A stretch of 64,000 nt of DNA from Apricaphanius iberus (lineage: Eukaryota > Chordata > Actinopteri > Cyprinodontiformes > Aphaniidae), in assembly GCA_028564705.1 (NCBI GenBank), contig JAPXFQ010000483.1, positions 310,001 through 374,000 of the forward strand. Direction: 5' to 3'. The position numbers were made by a program, and so were the translations under genes. Shown here piece after piece: positions 12,815-25,655 of this stretch (position 1 is the stretch's first letter; each line of letters opens with the position of its first letter). The notes under the pieces are model-generated. The model ran no database searches and was not told the origin of the DNA. It saw only the letters and a program-made list of their open reading frames with translations.

Positions 12815-13260
12815 CCTCCTGTCGGCATCTAGTGTTTCCCCCTCTCATTCAATAAAATACCATATCCTTAACATTTCCAACCAAAGTTTACAAATATGCA
12901 GGGCACCACAACAGACACGCTGGTAAGAATGTTCACGTACCTAAAAGCTCCCTGACAGCTGTCAGTTCAGCAGCGGGACATAAACAAAGTATAGGCTATT
13001 CTGCTAAATTTGCTTCGGAAGTCCGTCTGTGAAAGGGAAGTACGTCACTGAAGTCCCTCATTGGCTTAACGCGGCGTCTGTCAAGAAAAAACAGGGTCCC
13101 TTTTTCTGTCAATAGGCATTCTAATTGGTTGAATGATCGTTTTAACAACCAGGAAGGGTCTGTTTATATTCCGTAGAAATCTGCGAAATATAAGGAATTT
13201 GCAAGAGCAGCGTGACAGATAAGCAGCAGTGAGGTAAAGAGTTTTCTATTAGAACATCAC
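12815..13260 (-). promoter_or_regulatory. uvrag 5' UTR and probable promoter region
   Basis: This is the sequence immediately upstream of the uvrag ATG. A 5-codon upstream ORF (ATG at 12828, MPTGG, stop TGA at 12813-12811) overlaps the main start in an ATGA arrangement. An ETS-like core CGGAAGT lies on the plus strand near 13015. I see no clear TATA box at a sensible distance, and the transcription start cannot be placed from sequence alone. The region ends at an ATT microsatellite. Confidence 0.35.
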
Positions 13261-13272
13261 TGGAATCGAACA

Positions 13273-13309
<37 letters not shown>
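13273..13309. repeat. (ATT)n microsatellite
   Basis: About 12 perfect ATT units. Confidence 0.95.
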
Positions 13310-13310
<1 letters not shown>

Positions 13311-13694
13311 CAAGAACATATGCAGATAAATACAGGTAAGTATTAGGGCTATTATAGACAAAAGAAAACAAGGAGTAAAGTTCTGCTTAAAAAAACTCTG
13401 AGACGGAGATCAATTTGCATTAATTTTTCATATCCCCCCCCAAAAAAACTCGGTAATTATCTCATGTCAAAAAGTCAAACATTTGTGAGTGAAAATTTAG
13501 TAATTTCCGGGATTACAGGCATACATTTTCAATATTTACACTGTCATGAAGTCCACTATATCATGGAATTAATTCAAGAACGTTTATCGTCTTTGTCAGA
13601 CACGTGACATCCCTAGCAACCACTACACCCTGGTGCCATCTTGAGTGTCGGCGTCTTTAGTTAGAAAGTTGAAGAAGCACTCTCATGTCACAGT

Positions 13695-13831
13695 CATGGA
13701 TAAAAACAAGAAGGATTAATGCACCACTTACAGGGATAAACTTGTGAAGGAGGCTAGGGATAGATATTTTCAGAAATTGTCTACAATCAGCAGTTTAGAT
13801 CCATATGACCTCAAAGGAAACAAATGGAGGT
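13695..13831 (+). pseudogene. Possible ISL2EU/YqaJ-type transposon first exon
   Basis: The translation contains YRDKLVKEARDRYFQKL and then LDPYDLKG, after an in-frame TAA. The pattern (a KEAR-RY segment followed by DPY) is what I recall from the first exon of fish ISL2EU-type transposon proteins carrying a YqaJ nuclease domain. It ends at a plausible donor, GAG|GTGAGA. Without a search this is a tentative family call. Confidence 0.4.
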
Positions 13832-14147
13832 GAGACATACAGTTCATTACTGCCTCGAACTACTTCATTGGACATACACTATCTTGAGTTTGAGCGCAGC
13901 GCATATGTCAACAGGTCTAAAATGATCAATCACTGGAGTAGTAGTGGGCAATATAAAAGGTATGAGGTAGAAATGATATAAATTTAAAGGTGGAGATTTT
14001 GACTATACCGCCATACTGCAGTTATGCATTTTGATGATGTCATCAAGCTGTCCCTACATAGTTTGTCCTCACACTAGATATTGAAGTGTAAAGTTTTGTT
14101 TTTTTTTATTTTAATTTCATTCTTTTCACAGAAAAGAAATATATAGA

Positions 14148-14275
14148 ATTAGAATAGCCTTTTATTGTCATAATGTCGTAATTAGTACAACGAAATTGGA
14201 GTGCAACTCCCTTGGTGCAGATAGAAGCAACTTAACATTAAAATAAAAGTAAAATAAAAAAAACAGAAATAATAA

Positions 14276-14317
<42 letters not shown>

Positions 14318-16440
14318 CACTTGATATGGGCAATATCAGGTCCGGGATAAGTGGCATTGCAGTTTTAGGTTTATTGACCTCAGTGATAGCTCTGGGGGGG
14401 GAAAAACTTGTCCCTTCCCTGAGTCTGTTTGTCCTGACTTTGTGTGACCTGTACCGCCTGCCCAAAGGTAACAGTGCAAACATATAATAAGCAGGGTGGT
14501 AGGATTCCATGATGATGTTTCCAGGTCTGCCAATGTAGCGAGAGCATGCAATGTCTTCTAGGCTGGTCAGAGAGCAGCCAGTGATCTTATGTGCTGTGTT
14601 AATGACCCTGTGCAACACTCTCCTGTCTGCTTCAGTGCACCCTGCGTACCACGCTGTAATGCAGTACGCCAGGATGCTCTATATGGTGGCCCTGTAGAAG
14701 GTCACCAGTAGCTTCTCCTCCAGGTTGTTTCTTCTGAGCACCCTCAGGAAGTGGAAACGCTGCTAGGCCTTCTTTACCACCGCCGTGCTCTTTACAGTCC
14801 AGGAGAGGTCGCGGATAGCTTTTCACCCAGGAATCTGATAGGGTGGACCCTTTCCACACAGTCCCCATTTATTTACAGGGGGGCTGGATACGCTCTACCC
14901 TTCCTGAAGTCCAGTATCATTTCTTTGGTTTTTGTGGTGTTCAGTTTGAGATTATTAACAGAACACCACACTGTCATTCTGTTGACCTCATCTCTGTAGG
15001 CGGACTCATCATGCTCTGAGATGAGCCAGACCACTGTGGTATCATCCGCAAACTTGATGATGGTGTTGGAGAGATGAGTTGGGGAGCTGTTGTATGTGTA
15101 GAGAGTGAAGAGGAGGGGACTCAAAACACATCCTTGTGGGGAGCCAGTGCTCAATGTGATGGTGCTGGTGATGTGTGGACCAAGCCTGACAGACTGTGAA
15201 TGGTCTGTCCATAGGCAGATGGGGTAAGAGAGACAGAGATGTAAGAGCTTCTGGACCAGGATCCCCGGGATGATGTGGTTGAATGCAAAGCTGAAGTTCA
15301 GGAAGAGCATCCTGACGTAGCTCCCTCTGTGCTCCAGGTGACTTATTGCGATGTGAATAGCTATGGTGATGCCGTCCTCGGTGGATCGGTTTGCTCTGTA
15401 CGCAAACTGATGTGGGTCCAGGGTGGGAGGCAGACAAGCCCTGATGTGCTGGGAGATCAGCCTCTCCAAGCACTTCATGACTACAGGCGTAAGTGCAACT
15501 GGCCTGTAGTCATTTGGGCTGTCCACTGCTGTCTTCTTGGGGATTGGAATTATGGTAGACGTTTTGAGGCAGGGTGGGCTAATGGTCTGTGACATTGAAG
15601 ATTTTAGTGTAGACACCAGTCAGTTGGTCAGCACAAGATCTGAGTACCTTACCATGTACTCCATCGGGACCGGCTGCTTTCCTGGGGTTCACTGACTTTA
15701 GGACGCATCTCACTTCATGTTCCTGAAGTGACAATGTGCCAGTGCTGAGGTGAGGTGGTTGCGCTATAACTGCTGGGAGCCTTTTCGACAAAAAGCGGGC
15801 AAAATAGCTGTTTATTTCCTTTGCCAGCGAGGCATAAGTCCAAGCAGTAACCTGGATACTACTTCTGTAGTTTGTTATGTGATTTATTCCCTTCGACATC
15901 TTTCTAGGGTCATTTTCAGCAAAGTGGTCCTCAATTTTCCTCTTAAAGACAGCCTTGGCCTTCCTCATGCCTCTTTTCAGGTCTGACCTTGCCTTTCTGT
16001 ACAGGGACCTGTCCCCGGACTTGAAGGCAGTGTTTTGGCTTTTTATGAGGGACTTTACTTCGCTGTTCATCCAGGATTTTTGATTTGGAAAAACCCTCAC
16101 CCTTTTGTTGACGGTGACAGTGTCAACACAGTTCTTAATGTAGCAGAGTACGGTGTCATTGTACTCCTGCAGGTTGTGGCTGGAGAATAAATCACAAACA
16201 GTGGTGGAGAAACAGTCCTGCAGCTGAGAGAGGGCTGCCTCAGGCCAAGTTTTTTTTGTCCTTGTTTGAGGCTTCATTTTCCTCAAAAGGGAGGTGTATG
16301 TGGGTGTGAGTGACATACGAGGAGATCAGAACCAGCCAGATGGGGGAGGGGAGTAGCTTTGTAAGAATTTGAACTGCGAAATAGGTGAATTTTTTCAACA
16401 TCATAGGGATGTCTTCACACAGGTACTGGAAATGGCATTG
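14148..16440 (-). mobile_element. L2-like LINE, 5' truncated, coding region broken
   Basis: A non-LTR retrotransposon of the L2/jockey group. The minus strand first gives the region between endonuclease and reverse transcriptase (16316-15579: TWPEAALSQLQDCF, then NPRKAAGPDGVHG). The RT follows in another frame (15616-14873), with motifs [46 protein letters not shown] and the catalytic FADDT at about 15037-15054, then [16 protein letters not shown]. The C-terminal region (14238-14618: INTAHKITGCSL, LPLGRRYRS) is out of frame with that. A 3' tail with CCTTTTATTGTCATAATG lies at about 14155. The endonuclease is missing and there are at least two frameshifts. Confidence 0.85.
14280..14315. repeat. 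(TA)n microsatellite inside the LINE
   Basis: About 17 TA units within the LINE 3' region. Confidence 0.95.
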
Positions 16441-16899
16441 ACACTTGTTTTTATTCATATATCAAGATTTATTAATTCGTATATCAAGATATTATCATTG
16501 TTAAAATTATTTAATGATAATTTCATTTTTTGACTAATTATTTGTTTGAGTACATGCTATTTTGTTATTTGTTTATGTTTACTTTAGTTGTTGTACGCCA
16601 CAAAGGCTTATGGGTAATGTGATGATGTTAATCGTAGAATTTCTCCATTTTACATCATAATTTATGTTCCAAATGTAGTCAGGGTCTTTAGTAATGCTTT
16701 GACTTCTGTTGTCAGTGTTTGGTTGTGTTTGTCCCAGCACAGTCTTAGAGATGGTAGTTTACAGGAGTTAGGTCTCTGCATCAAGTAGCTAATCATTGAT
16801 CTTGACTGAGTTATGCTAATAGTGCTAAAAGGTCTGCCCCCTGGTGGGTGTACAGAGTGAAAGAAAGCAGAAGTCATTATTCAACCCATTATGTTTAAA

Positions 16900-17180
16900 T
16901 GTACAACATGTCCTCCAGCCTCTTGAAAGATGTAGAAGTGGTTCCAAACGTCTAAAATTAGTCTCAATTTAATGTTGAAAAGACATCTAAAATAACCACA
17001 TTTGGACTATAAATAGCCTTTGCACAGATGTCCGACGGACGTGAACATTAGATGTGCAGTAGATTTCCAAAAGAGACGTCACCTGGCGTTACAAAACAAC
17101 CCCTTCAGTGGACCAAAATTGGACGTCCAAAAATGCAATAAAAAGACGTCACTCTGACGTCTCATTGCTTATTGGGTAGC
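16900..17180. mobile_element. Probable GACGTC-rich non-autonomous DNA element
   Basis: The stretch has recurring AAACGTCT, AAAGACATCT, GACGGACGT, GAGACGTCACC, GGACGTCC, AGACGTCACTCTGACGTCT and ends ATTGGGTAGC. These resemble an abundant fish repeat with internal GACGTC motifs. Ends and target duplication were not resolved. Confidence 0.4.
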
Positions 17181-17218
17181 ATCAGTGCCAAACACTGTTG
17201 GTTTGTTAGCATCATGAC

Positions 17219-18630
17219 CAAGGGGCAAACTCCGCTTGGAAAAAGTGAAGCCAACCCGGAAGTGTCAAAAATTGCAGTTCAGCCCTCATCCGCTGGGGGC
17301 TGGCTCCTAAAAGGAGCAACTTCCCATTGACTCCCTTGTTAAAAAGGCAAATTTTACAGCAAAAATAAACATGTTTACAGCCTGGTTCAAAAAACCATTT
17401 TAGGTTAGATAGTTCAGGTTTACCCTCATGACAACTCTGAGGGGGGTGAATTTTTTTCTAACTTCTCCGTTTATTTGTAATTTAATCTTGAAATTATGAA
17501 TAATTAGGGGCGTGTCATTTTGAATGACAGGTCAGTCTAGGCTAACGCTGGTGGCTAATGGTGGCTAACTGTAGCTAATAGCTTGTTCCGTAGTCTGCTG
17601 TCCCCCTCTGCTTGCGGGGAAGCTCTTCACAGCCTAATGTAAAGACTTCAGTAATTTGGTCTTTCTGAACTCCACTATCAGTTGCCTCTGCAGTTTTTAG
17701 TCGGTTTTGTATGTAATCTGCAATTATCTGACAAAGACGGCTTGCTGTGGTGTTGATTACAGTAACAGACCGTTTGGGGGGAGGCTTCATACCGGCTGAT
17801 GCTTCACCAGCTGGGGGGTGTTTGTCAGGTGGCCAAGAGGAATACTGCCCTGGTCGGAGCTTTTATCTCTTTCTACACCCAAGTGGGAGCAGCAGAGCAG
17901 CAAAGTCGGCAGGACCGGGACAACACGGCATCAATAGCGGGAGACTCAAGACCGGGAGACGGCTAGATCAGGCTGGAAGACTACAGAGTTGGACTCTAGA
18001 CAGACTGGATGATTGCTGGTTAGATCCGTACTGGTGTGAGGAACACAGCTGGAGGCATGAATTAATGGATGTCTGAGATGTGAGGTGAGTCAAAAGCCTT
18101 TTATTTGTTTGAGAGGATCTGAGTTTTCATGATGAATTTGTGACTGCTTTTTGCTGGATGTGTTGTTAATATAGGCCGTTCATGTCCTCACCCTCCACCG
18201 ATGGTAATGGAAATAACACCATTTTAGGCTGTATTGACTCGACCCCTTTGGGTCTTATTATATCAATATGATTTCTCTACTCGAGATGTTTCTTGGTCTA
18301 AAGTGATCGTTGTTGAAAAACGGGGTAAAAGTCTCTCAACCGCGGTCTTCTGGCTGAAACTGGCTGCAGCCTACGTTAGCTTCAGTTAGCTCCCAACTAG
18401 CTTCTGACTAGCTTCTCGCTATGTCAGCTCGGAGCATCAACCCTCCGCCCCCAGCCTCACAGTGCCACTTTCAGCTCCACCTCTTTTTTTGGAGTTTCTG
18501 AGAGTGACGAGGCGAGTGATGCGGACAAGATGGTGGCGGTGGGAACCGCCCAGGTAGCTTCATTTTTGCTCTTCAGAAACCTATGGGTGACGTTAACGAT
18601 GGTTTGTCTATTATATATATACAGTCTATG
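17219..18630 (+). mobile_element. hAT-type non-autonomous element, copy A
   Basis: This 1412-bp element starts CAAGGGGCAAACTCCGC and ends ATACAGTCTATG. It is flanked by a perfect 8-bp direct repeat ATCATGAC (17211-17218 and 18631-18638), the target-site size of the hAT superfamily. It matches copy B at 26215-27668 along its length in inverted orientation. ORFs inside (such as 17747-18076) are not kept intact in the other copy, so I treat it as non-coding. No transposase signature is visible. Confidence 0.8.
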
Positions 18631-19062
18631 ATCATGACATGCGAGAAACGGTGTTGATATTAACATCACCTTGACCTTTTGGAAGGCTTCCTCTAGTGGA
18701 TCTCCCCAGGTGCCTGCTGTGTCTTACTTCATCAGGCTGTTGATTTGACACATAACAGATGAGAGATCAAGCAGAAACTTCCCTAAATAGTTGATCATGC
18801 CAACTTCCTGATGTAGCTCTGCAGAGGTAGCAGCTCAATATATAGATTCTGATATTGTTAATGAATGTTTTGTAAATAATTAAGATTTTTCAATGGCGAA
18901 ACATGCAGGCTTAATTTATATTTATTTCATTCTATTCTGTTTAAAATCTGGATTTTGTGTATTTATCGTCTCACTTTTAAAGAAAAAAGCCTAACAGGTC
19001 ACATTGTTATTTGGGCATAGAAAGTAGTTGTATTTTATTGGAACTAACACCTGCTTGTTCAA

Positions 19063-20310
19063 TTCAATTCAAATTCAATTCAAAAATACTTTATTGATCC
19101 CAGAAGGAAATTAAGTGTTGTTGTAGCTCACTAATTCATTCTTCAAGGAGTTTTTGTAGACCATGATGGCTGTGGGGAGAAAGGATTTCCTGTCTGTCCT
19201 GGTCTGGGTTACAGCAAAACTGAAGAAGCCTCCGACTGAAGATACTCTGTTGCTGTAGGATAGTCTGATGAAGAGGATGCTCGGGGTTGTCCATAATCTT
19301 TTTAATTTTATGAAGAGTCCTTCCTTGAATCATTATCTCCAGTTGTTCCACAGTTGTACCCAGAAAAGAACCAGACTTCTTTTTCAGGATGTTGAGCCAT
19401 TTTAAGTCCCTGGCTCTGATGCTGCTACCCCAACAGATGATTGACGAAGAGATGATCCTCTCCACAAAAGACTTGTAGAAGATTTGCAGCATCTTGCCGC
19501 AAATCTTGAAGAGCCTCAGCTTCCTCAAAAAGTAAAGTCTGCTCTGTCCCTTTTTGTAGACTGCTTCACTGTTGATTCTCCAGTCCAGTCTGTTGTCCAG
19601 GTGAACTCCGAGGTATTTGTACTCCTCAACCACTCCCATGATGAAAACGGTCTTTGACTTATGCCGGTTTCTCCTGAAATCTACAATAATCTCCTTTATT
19701 CTGTTCACATTCAAGGTAAGATGATTGTTTCTACACCATGCCACAAAGCGGTCCACCAGCTCTCTGTATTCAGCTTCTTCTCCATCTCTGATTCACCTTA
19801 CAATTTCAGAGTCGTCTGAGTATTTCTGCAGATGACAGGTCTCCGTCATATACCTGAAGTCTGAGGTGTACCGAGTGAAAAGGAATGGTGAGTGTAAGGT
19901 CCCTTATGGTGCTCCTGTGCTGCTTACTAGCTGGTTTGACACACAATCCTTTAGTCTCACAAACTGTGGTCTGTTTGTCAGGTAGTCATTGATCCAGCTG
20001 ATTGTGAGGCCTCCACCTGTGTCTTCAGGAGTTTCTAACAAAGCAATCCAGGCTGAATTGTGTTAAATGCGCTGGAGAAATCAAATAACATAATTCTCAC
20101 AGTTTTGCCTGCTTTGTCCAGATGACAGTGAGTTGGTTGAAGCAGGTTGATGATGGCATCTTCAATGCCAACTCCATGGCGATAAGCAAACTTCAGGAGG
20201 TCCTGATAGGTTCTAGTTTGCTTACTCAGATGGGGCATCAGGAGTCTCTACAGGACCTTCATGATGTGGTATGTCAGGGCAAAAGGTCTATAGTCATTGA
20301 TGACTGATGG
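19063..20310 (-). mobile_element. L2-like LINE 3' portion (second LINE type)
   Basis: RT fragments on the minus strand: FAYRHGVGIEDAI and FDFSSAFNTIQPGLL (20238-20035), then a C-terminal block at 19756-19136 with [46 protein letters not shown] and [18 protein letters not shown]. The 3' tail reads AATTCAAAAATACTTTATTG at about 19078. The catalytic FADD region near 19800-19850 is out of frame. Related 3' ends occur at 47103-47960 (minus) and 55048-55535 (plus). Confidence 0.85.
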
Positions 20311-20394
20311 GTGAGTTTTCTTTGGTACTGGAACAAGGCAAGATGTCTTCCCGAACACTGGAACCTTCTTCTGGAGGTGGAGGAAAGAAATCTT

Positions 20395-20649
20395 GAAGGC
20401 CTGTTTAATATGGGATTTAAATGTCATGTCTTGATCAAAATATACTCAGAGGTTCTTTACACTATTACCATAGGCCAATTTAATGCCATCCAGATGAAGT
20501 GACTGACTTAGCAGTTTCTTTTTTAAAGCTTCTGGTCCAAAGACAACAACTTCTGTCTTGTCTGAATTTAAAAGCAGAAAATTTAGAGTCATCAAGGTTT
20601 TTATGTCTTCGAGACATGCTTGTAAGCTACCTAACTGATTGGATTCCAT
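20395..20649 (-). mobile_element. LINE RT fragment (third LINE type)
   Basis: The minus strand encodes SLQACLEDIKTLMTLNFLLL, NSDKTEVVVFGPEA and SLHLDGIKL, the post-FADD region of a LINE RT. The same segment, more decayed, occurs in the plus-strand LINE near 51920-52080. It abuts the previous LINE, so one probably inserted beside or into the other. Confidence 0.75.
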
Positions 20650-20929
20650 CAGGTTTTATGGATAAATATCATAAGCCATATCGGTATTGCACGTGCGCAT
20701 GCTCACAAATGTGGCTTGGAACCCCGGTCATAGCTTTTGGACCCCAAACAAAGCCCTGGCTTGACTATAAACAGTGTAGGCATGCGTGTGTTTTCGTTAA
20801 TACAGAGCCTACTAAAGCCTCTTTAAGGCTGTTTTTGGTGGATTTTTCAAATAGACCCGGTGTTCTGACTTTCTGTGCCAACCCACATTCCATGCTACCC
20901 TGTCGCACTGCGCTTGTGCACTTTTGATT

Positions 20930-22950
20930 TTACGTCACAGACTGCTGACTAAGCAAAACTGTCTTCAGAGCATCCTACCTGCGTTTTTAAGCTCTCCTGT
21001 GTACATCACATTTGAATGGCTTGGTATGGTAAATATTTTACTGTTTATAGTAACATATTTCCAGAGTTTATCCGCTATCTACAGATACCAGATAAATAAT
21101 ATTACGGTTTGTTGTGTTCGTAAGTAACTATCTTTATATTGAGATGATATCTGTTGTGAATGCGCCCTATTTCAGTGCAAGTGAATTGAACATGCCGCAC
21201 AGTCATGAAGTTCTGGGTTTCAAGTGGTGGGTAGAAGCAGTTGTGGTGTGATGCAAGCTGTTTAGCAGCTCTAAATAACTATTCTAATGGTTTCCTAAAA
21301 TTTTTTCATTTTTTAATTTCTTCTCTTAATCTATATACTGAGAAACATAAGTAACTGAACAACCTGGGATTTTCCAAGTTCTCCCACTCAGAAATTATGG
21401 AGGGTTCTAAAATTTGTTAGAGCTTCTCCACTGTGAGAGAGCTTTTTTTTTCATTCAGAAAATCATGTTGCATGACTTTTAAATAATTTGTGTTATATTG
21501 CTGAACAAAAGTATTTTAAGTGATAGTCTGGATCTCTAAATGAATTACAAATTTTAAGAATTGTATTAAATTGACCCCCTTGCCTTAAATGTTGATATAA
21601 AATAAGTCATTTATGAGTTATAACATCACGGGGATGTCCCCGCCTTCCCGTATCTCAGCAATGGGTCAAAAGCCACGGTGCCGTCCAACTGAACCAATCA
21701 AGTGATACTAAGGGCACCTGTTGCTCAACTGAGAGAGATAGACGCTGTGCTATTTGCCCACATACATCAAGATTGCTAATTTATAAATGCATGTTTTATT
21801 TTTCGAGCGCTCCTGGAGCCTCTGGAACAAGATTAATTAAAAAAGCTCTAATATCAGTTTATCATCATAAAAATTAGACAATTTAATTCCTGTGGAGTGT
21901 TTTCGGCATGTGCTTTATTTTGCATGTATTTAAACTAATGTTGTCCTTTTTTACAGAATCCTGTGTTGCTGGTCTCAGGAGACGTGTCCGTTTACAGGAC
22001 AGTAACAGATGGGAGAAAAGTGAACCGACCAATAAGCTGTTTTTGCATCTCATTATTTTGAACAAACCAACCAATGAAGATGTTGCAGATATTAAATAAA
22101 AATATATAATATTTGGGTATTGATAGTCACAGACAGCTTATGGCAGTCAATAAAATTTATAATTTATGGAAAATTATTATTATTCGGGGCACCACCTTTA
22201 TCAGGAATTATTTTAAATTGCCACATTTCTATATCAGTCTCATAATTCTGAAGGAATTAATTTTTTTGCGTCTATTTGGTCATAAATCTTGCAATATGTG
22301 TGTGTTGAACAAGAAATGACAACTTTTACTTTCCAAACACAATATTTATTTACACAGAGATAAGACATTTAAACTCTCAAAAGTGATAGAGAACACACCG
22401 CTGATTAAAATAAATGTTTAGTTAAAATAAAGGAACACAGAAGATGAATAATGTGATAAAATGAGAAACCGTGAATTCTGATTTATGCTTCTACATGCAG
22501 ATCAGACCCAGGATTCGATTTGCAGATGCTGGAGGGAAAAGATGAATTAGTTTAACTAATTGAAAGAGAAATCAAAACATTCTTTGGATAAAGAGATGTT
22601 TGTTAAAAATTATCTGGATAGGAGTAATTCACCCTTGGAAAATTACTTAATTCATGGATTGATCACGATAGTAAACAATCTAATTCCCATATTTTGATCA
22701 AATAAGGAGAGTTCAAACACAGCTAATAAGATTAGTTTCTGTTCTTAAACAATCCATTTTTAAACAGAGTTCTGTTTGAACCGTTAATAGTGATCTTTGT
22801 TTATGAAACGGCAGCTTAAACCGACACATGGGCTCAAATACATTTATTAAACATTTAAAAAAGGGAAACTCCTGTCTGATTGAGTAGCTCAAGTTGCAGG
22901 ATTTAAAAAATGACTCTTTGTCGGGAAAAGTCTTTCAAAAACACTGATTA
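20930..22950. other. Intergenic, nothing recognised
   Basis: No coding or repeat signature I can name. The ORFs are short, AT-rich and featureless. Confidence 0.4.
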
Positions 22951-23039
22951 AAGTTTTAGGCCGAAAGGCCTCTATTACCCAAAGATAGCAGATGAAAACA
23001 ATACAACACCACACAAAAGGGAAAAACTTTTAAAAACGC

Positions 23040-23650
23040 ATACAACGCAGAAGTTCAGCTAGCTGAACTTTTGACAGATCTAACGCAGTTAACGCAGTGC
23101 GGCAACCAATCAGAGCGTCTTACTGTAGTGATGTCCCTATACACGTATCTTGAATGAAGCGCGGGTCCAGTGAAAACATTTTCAACAAACGCAGGTTTCA
23201 AAAATCTGAAATAAAACTTACCAAAGACAGGTGGACAGGCGCTCCTAAGGAGGAATAGAACACCTGTAGTTGGTATTCTGGTAGGAGATTTGAGCTCCGA
23301 TGTGGCCCAGGAGGTCGTAAAATTAGGCGCAGGACAGACGGAAGTAGCACTGAACCTCATCCATAAGCAGCTCCTGATGGTTAAACTCCCCAAACTCTGA
23401 ACGCATCTGAAGAATGAGCGCTGATGCACCTGATGTCAACGTTGTCTAGCTTTATCTAGTAAATAAAGCCAAGCCACTCTCTCGTTACGATCCGCCATAG
23501 TTCAGAACGTGCGGCAACAGAGGAAGCCCCCCCCTCGCGCTCCTTTTTGCTCAGGAGCAGGCTATGAAGCCAAAAAATACATACGTCAAACTTAATCCGT
23601 TGAATGCGTTGCCAGACGCAGGCCAACTGTGCGGTGTGAATGCACCATTA
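23040..23650 (-). pseudogene. PIF/Harbinger transposase N-terminal remnant
   Basis: The minus strand reads EFGEFNHQELLMDEVQ, CYFRLSC, FYDLLGHIGAQI and YQNTNYRCSIPP at about 23390-23225, with stops. This is the same N-terminal motif series as the Harbinger copy at 35.3 kb (FGVFHHLQNELRMDEVWFQR, QDTNYRRSIPPEERLPICLQ). A donor-like GGTAAGTTTT follows the CLW codons. The high-coordinate end GGTGCATTCACACCGCACAG (minus strand) resembles a Harbinger terminus. The catalytic domain is absent. Confidence 0.7.
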
Positions 23651-25060
23651 GTCTCCGAGTTGCTGTGTGTCGATGATGGAAGGGGGCTGAGGCGACGTTA
23701 GCCAAGCAGCTAACAATGGCTCCGATCCGGTTAGCACCAGTAAAGTTCCTGGCTTGTGGCTCCGTCCAGCTGCGTCTGGCTCCAGCTGCTTGGTGATCAG
23801 CCCCTGGTATCCACCTTTTACAGTACCTTTTGGAAGCTTTCCAGCACGACAATTCTTATCGGCTCTTTGGCAGCGGATGAATGCGGCTTCTGCTGGTTCT
23901 GACCTGGCACATGTGGCCTAACCCTGTTGGCGGCATGAAACTCAAAGAGGTAGCCTCGGGCTCAGGGACAAAATTTCTTTGATTGTGAATGTTTAATATT
24001 CACCTGGAGTGGTCTTTGGGTTCCTTTGGAGCAGGTTTCTGCCAGAAACTGGTGTCTCCTACTGTCCGCAAAGGAAGATTGTTTTTTTAGTTCCCTCCGA
24101 AACGAGCTGGCCAATGCCCATCGTGAAAGAGAGGTAGAGCTGAAGGAAGCGGGTTGTATTTATAGGGCAGGTTAGCGTCACCTGATGGCTGTGGGTGACC
24201 CAACAAAGATGTCAGCTGAAGACGTTTGGTTGTGTCCTTAAACGTTGGGATGTTTAAGGGCTTCTGGTATGCGTTTTGGTCAAATTAAGTATATCAATGT
24301 ATGATTTAAATATGTATTTATTTGTGATGATTCAACACATTTGAAACCATCGGCATGTTACACAAGTTCACTGTACTTATGGATCCAGAGCGAAGGAAAG
24401 AAAACTTTAATCCAAAGGTGATGGAGTGGTTAGCTGATTTAATGTTGATAGCATAAAGACTAGCAAGAATACATTATTGTCTTGTGTTTTATATCATGAT
24501 ATTCATATATGTTTTTTTAGCATGCTGACAGCTAAAGAATCTTGCTCAGGGTGAAATAATTGATGAGCTGACCTGTCAGTCATTAAAAAATTAAAAATGG
24601 AAGCAGCTTGAGTTCTTCCAGAGTATCACCTTTATATAAAAAAATCACTGTGATGTTCAGCTCACTATTTGCCCACAGAGTTGAGCAATAAATGATCTAC
24701 ATTTGTAGTAGGAAGTGTTTCCATTGAAATGTTTGTTTTTGTAACAATATTAGATTATTTTAATCACCATCATAATGTTACAGATTCTCTGAGATCAGTA
24801 ATGTTAAAGATTTGTTTTAGTTTGTAACTGTCTCAGAAACAGTTGATCTTTTCACAGAACAGTTTGACTACGCTACATGTATAAGACCGACACGCAATAT
24901 ATTTTTGCAAAAATATTTGCAATCTGCACTTTTGTTGTCTCTATTTTTATACAATAAATTAATTTTGTTTCCCCTTGTTTAATACTCTCATTCTTACAGT
25001 GCCCTACTGTTAGACATTTTGAATAGTTTTATAAGTGGGTAGTACATGGATGCACTAAAA
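23650..25060. other. Intergenic, unclassified
   Basis: 23650-24270 is relatively GC-rich and low in stop codons on some frames, but I recognise no protein. 24270-25060 is AT-rich with nothing to report. Confidence 0.35.
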
Positions 25061-25067
25061 ACCTTTA

Positions 25068-25585
25068 TATTGTACAGATCAAGGTTGTTTTGTGTCTTCT
25101 CCTGAACACCACAAAGACTAAGGAGCTGGTGGTGGACTTCAGGAGATCTAAATTACAGCCAGTCTGCATCGATGGGGAGGAAATGGAGACTGGAGTCCTA
25201 CAGATACCTGGGGGTAGTTTTGGACCAGGAATGGGGGTGGGCCACAAACAGACATAGCATACAGGAAGGGACAAAGTCACTTTCTACCTCAGACGGCAGT
25301 CCTTCAGTGTCAGCAATAACATGCTACAGATGTTCTGCCACAGTCCTCAGAAGTGTGCTGCTGTACGCTGTTGCCTGCTGGGGAAGTAGCACTGCGGACA
25401 AAGACTGCAGATTTCTGGACAAACTGATCAAAAAGGCTGTGCTGGCTCAGGACCTGGACCCTGTAAGAACTGTGGTGGAGAGGCAGATGAGGAAACTACA
25501 GGCCATTCGTGGTAAAACTAAACACCCCCTCCATGATGTCCTGACCAGCCAGAGAAGCAGCTGCAGTAATCAATCTTGTAGATGA
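25068..25585 (+). mobile_element. L2-like LINE RT C-terminal fragment
   Basis: The plus strand gives [17 protein letters not shown], then VCIDGEEME, YRYLGVVLDQ, LLYAVACWGSS, DKLIKKAVLAQDLD and KHPLHDVLTSQRSSCSN. The order matches the C-terminus of L2-like LINE RT proteins. It has frameshifts and neither the RT catalytic core nor an obvious 3' tail. Confidence 0.8.
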
Positions 25586-25655
25586 AGAGATCCATGTTTA
25601 TTGCGCGTGTGTGAGTACTGGACGGAGTGAATTTTCTGTGCTAACGATGTATATT

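Noticed and set aside
12534..12848. 104-codon minus-strand ORF
   Set aside because: It is an overlapping frame of uvrag exon 1 and its donor; the 12710-12814 frame matches UVRAG and this one does not.
17747..18076. 109-codon ORF in hAT copy A
   Set aside because: The homologous stretch in copy B is frameshifted, and the sequence has no recognisable domain.
22958..22971. AGGCC-GAAA-GGCCT hairpin
   Set aside because: A five-base stem with a common loop is expected by chance in this length of DNA.
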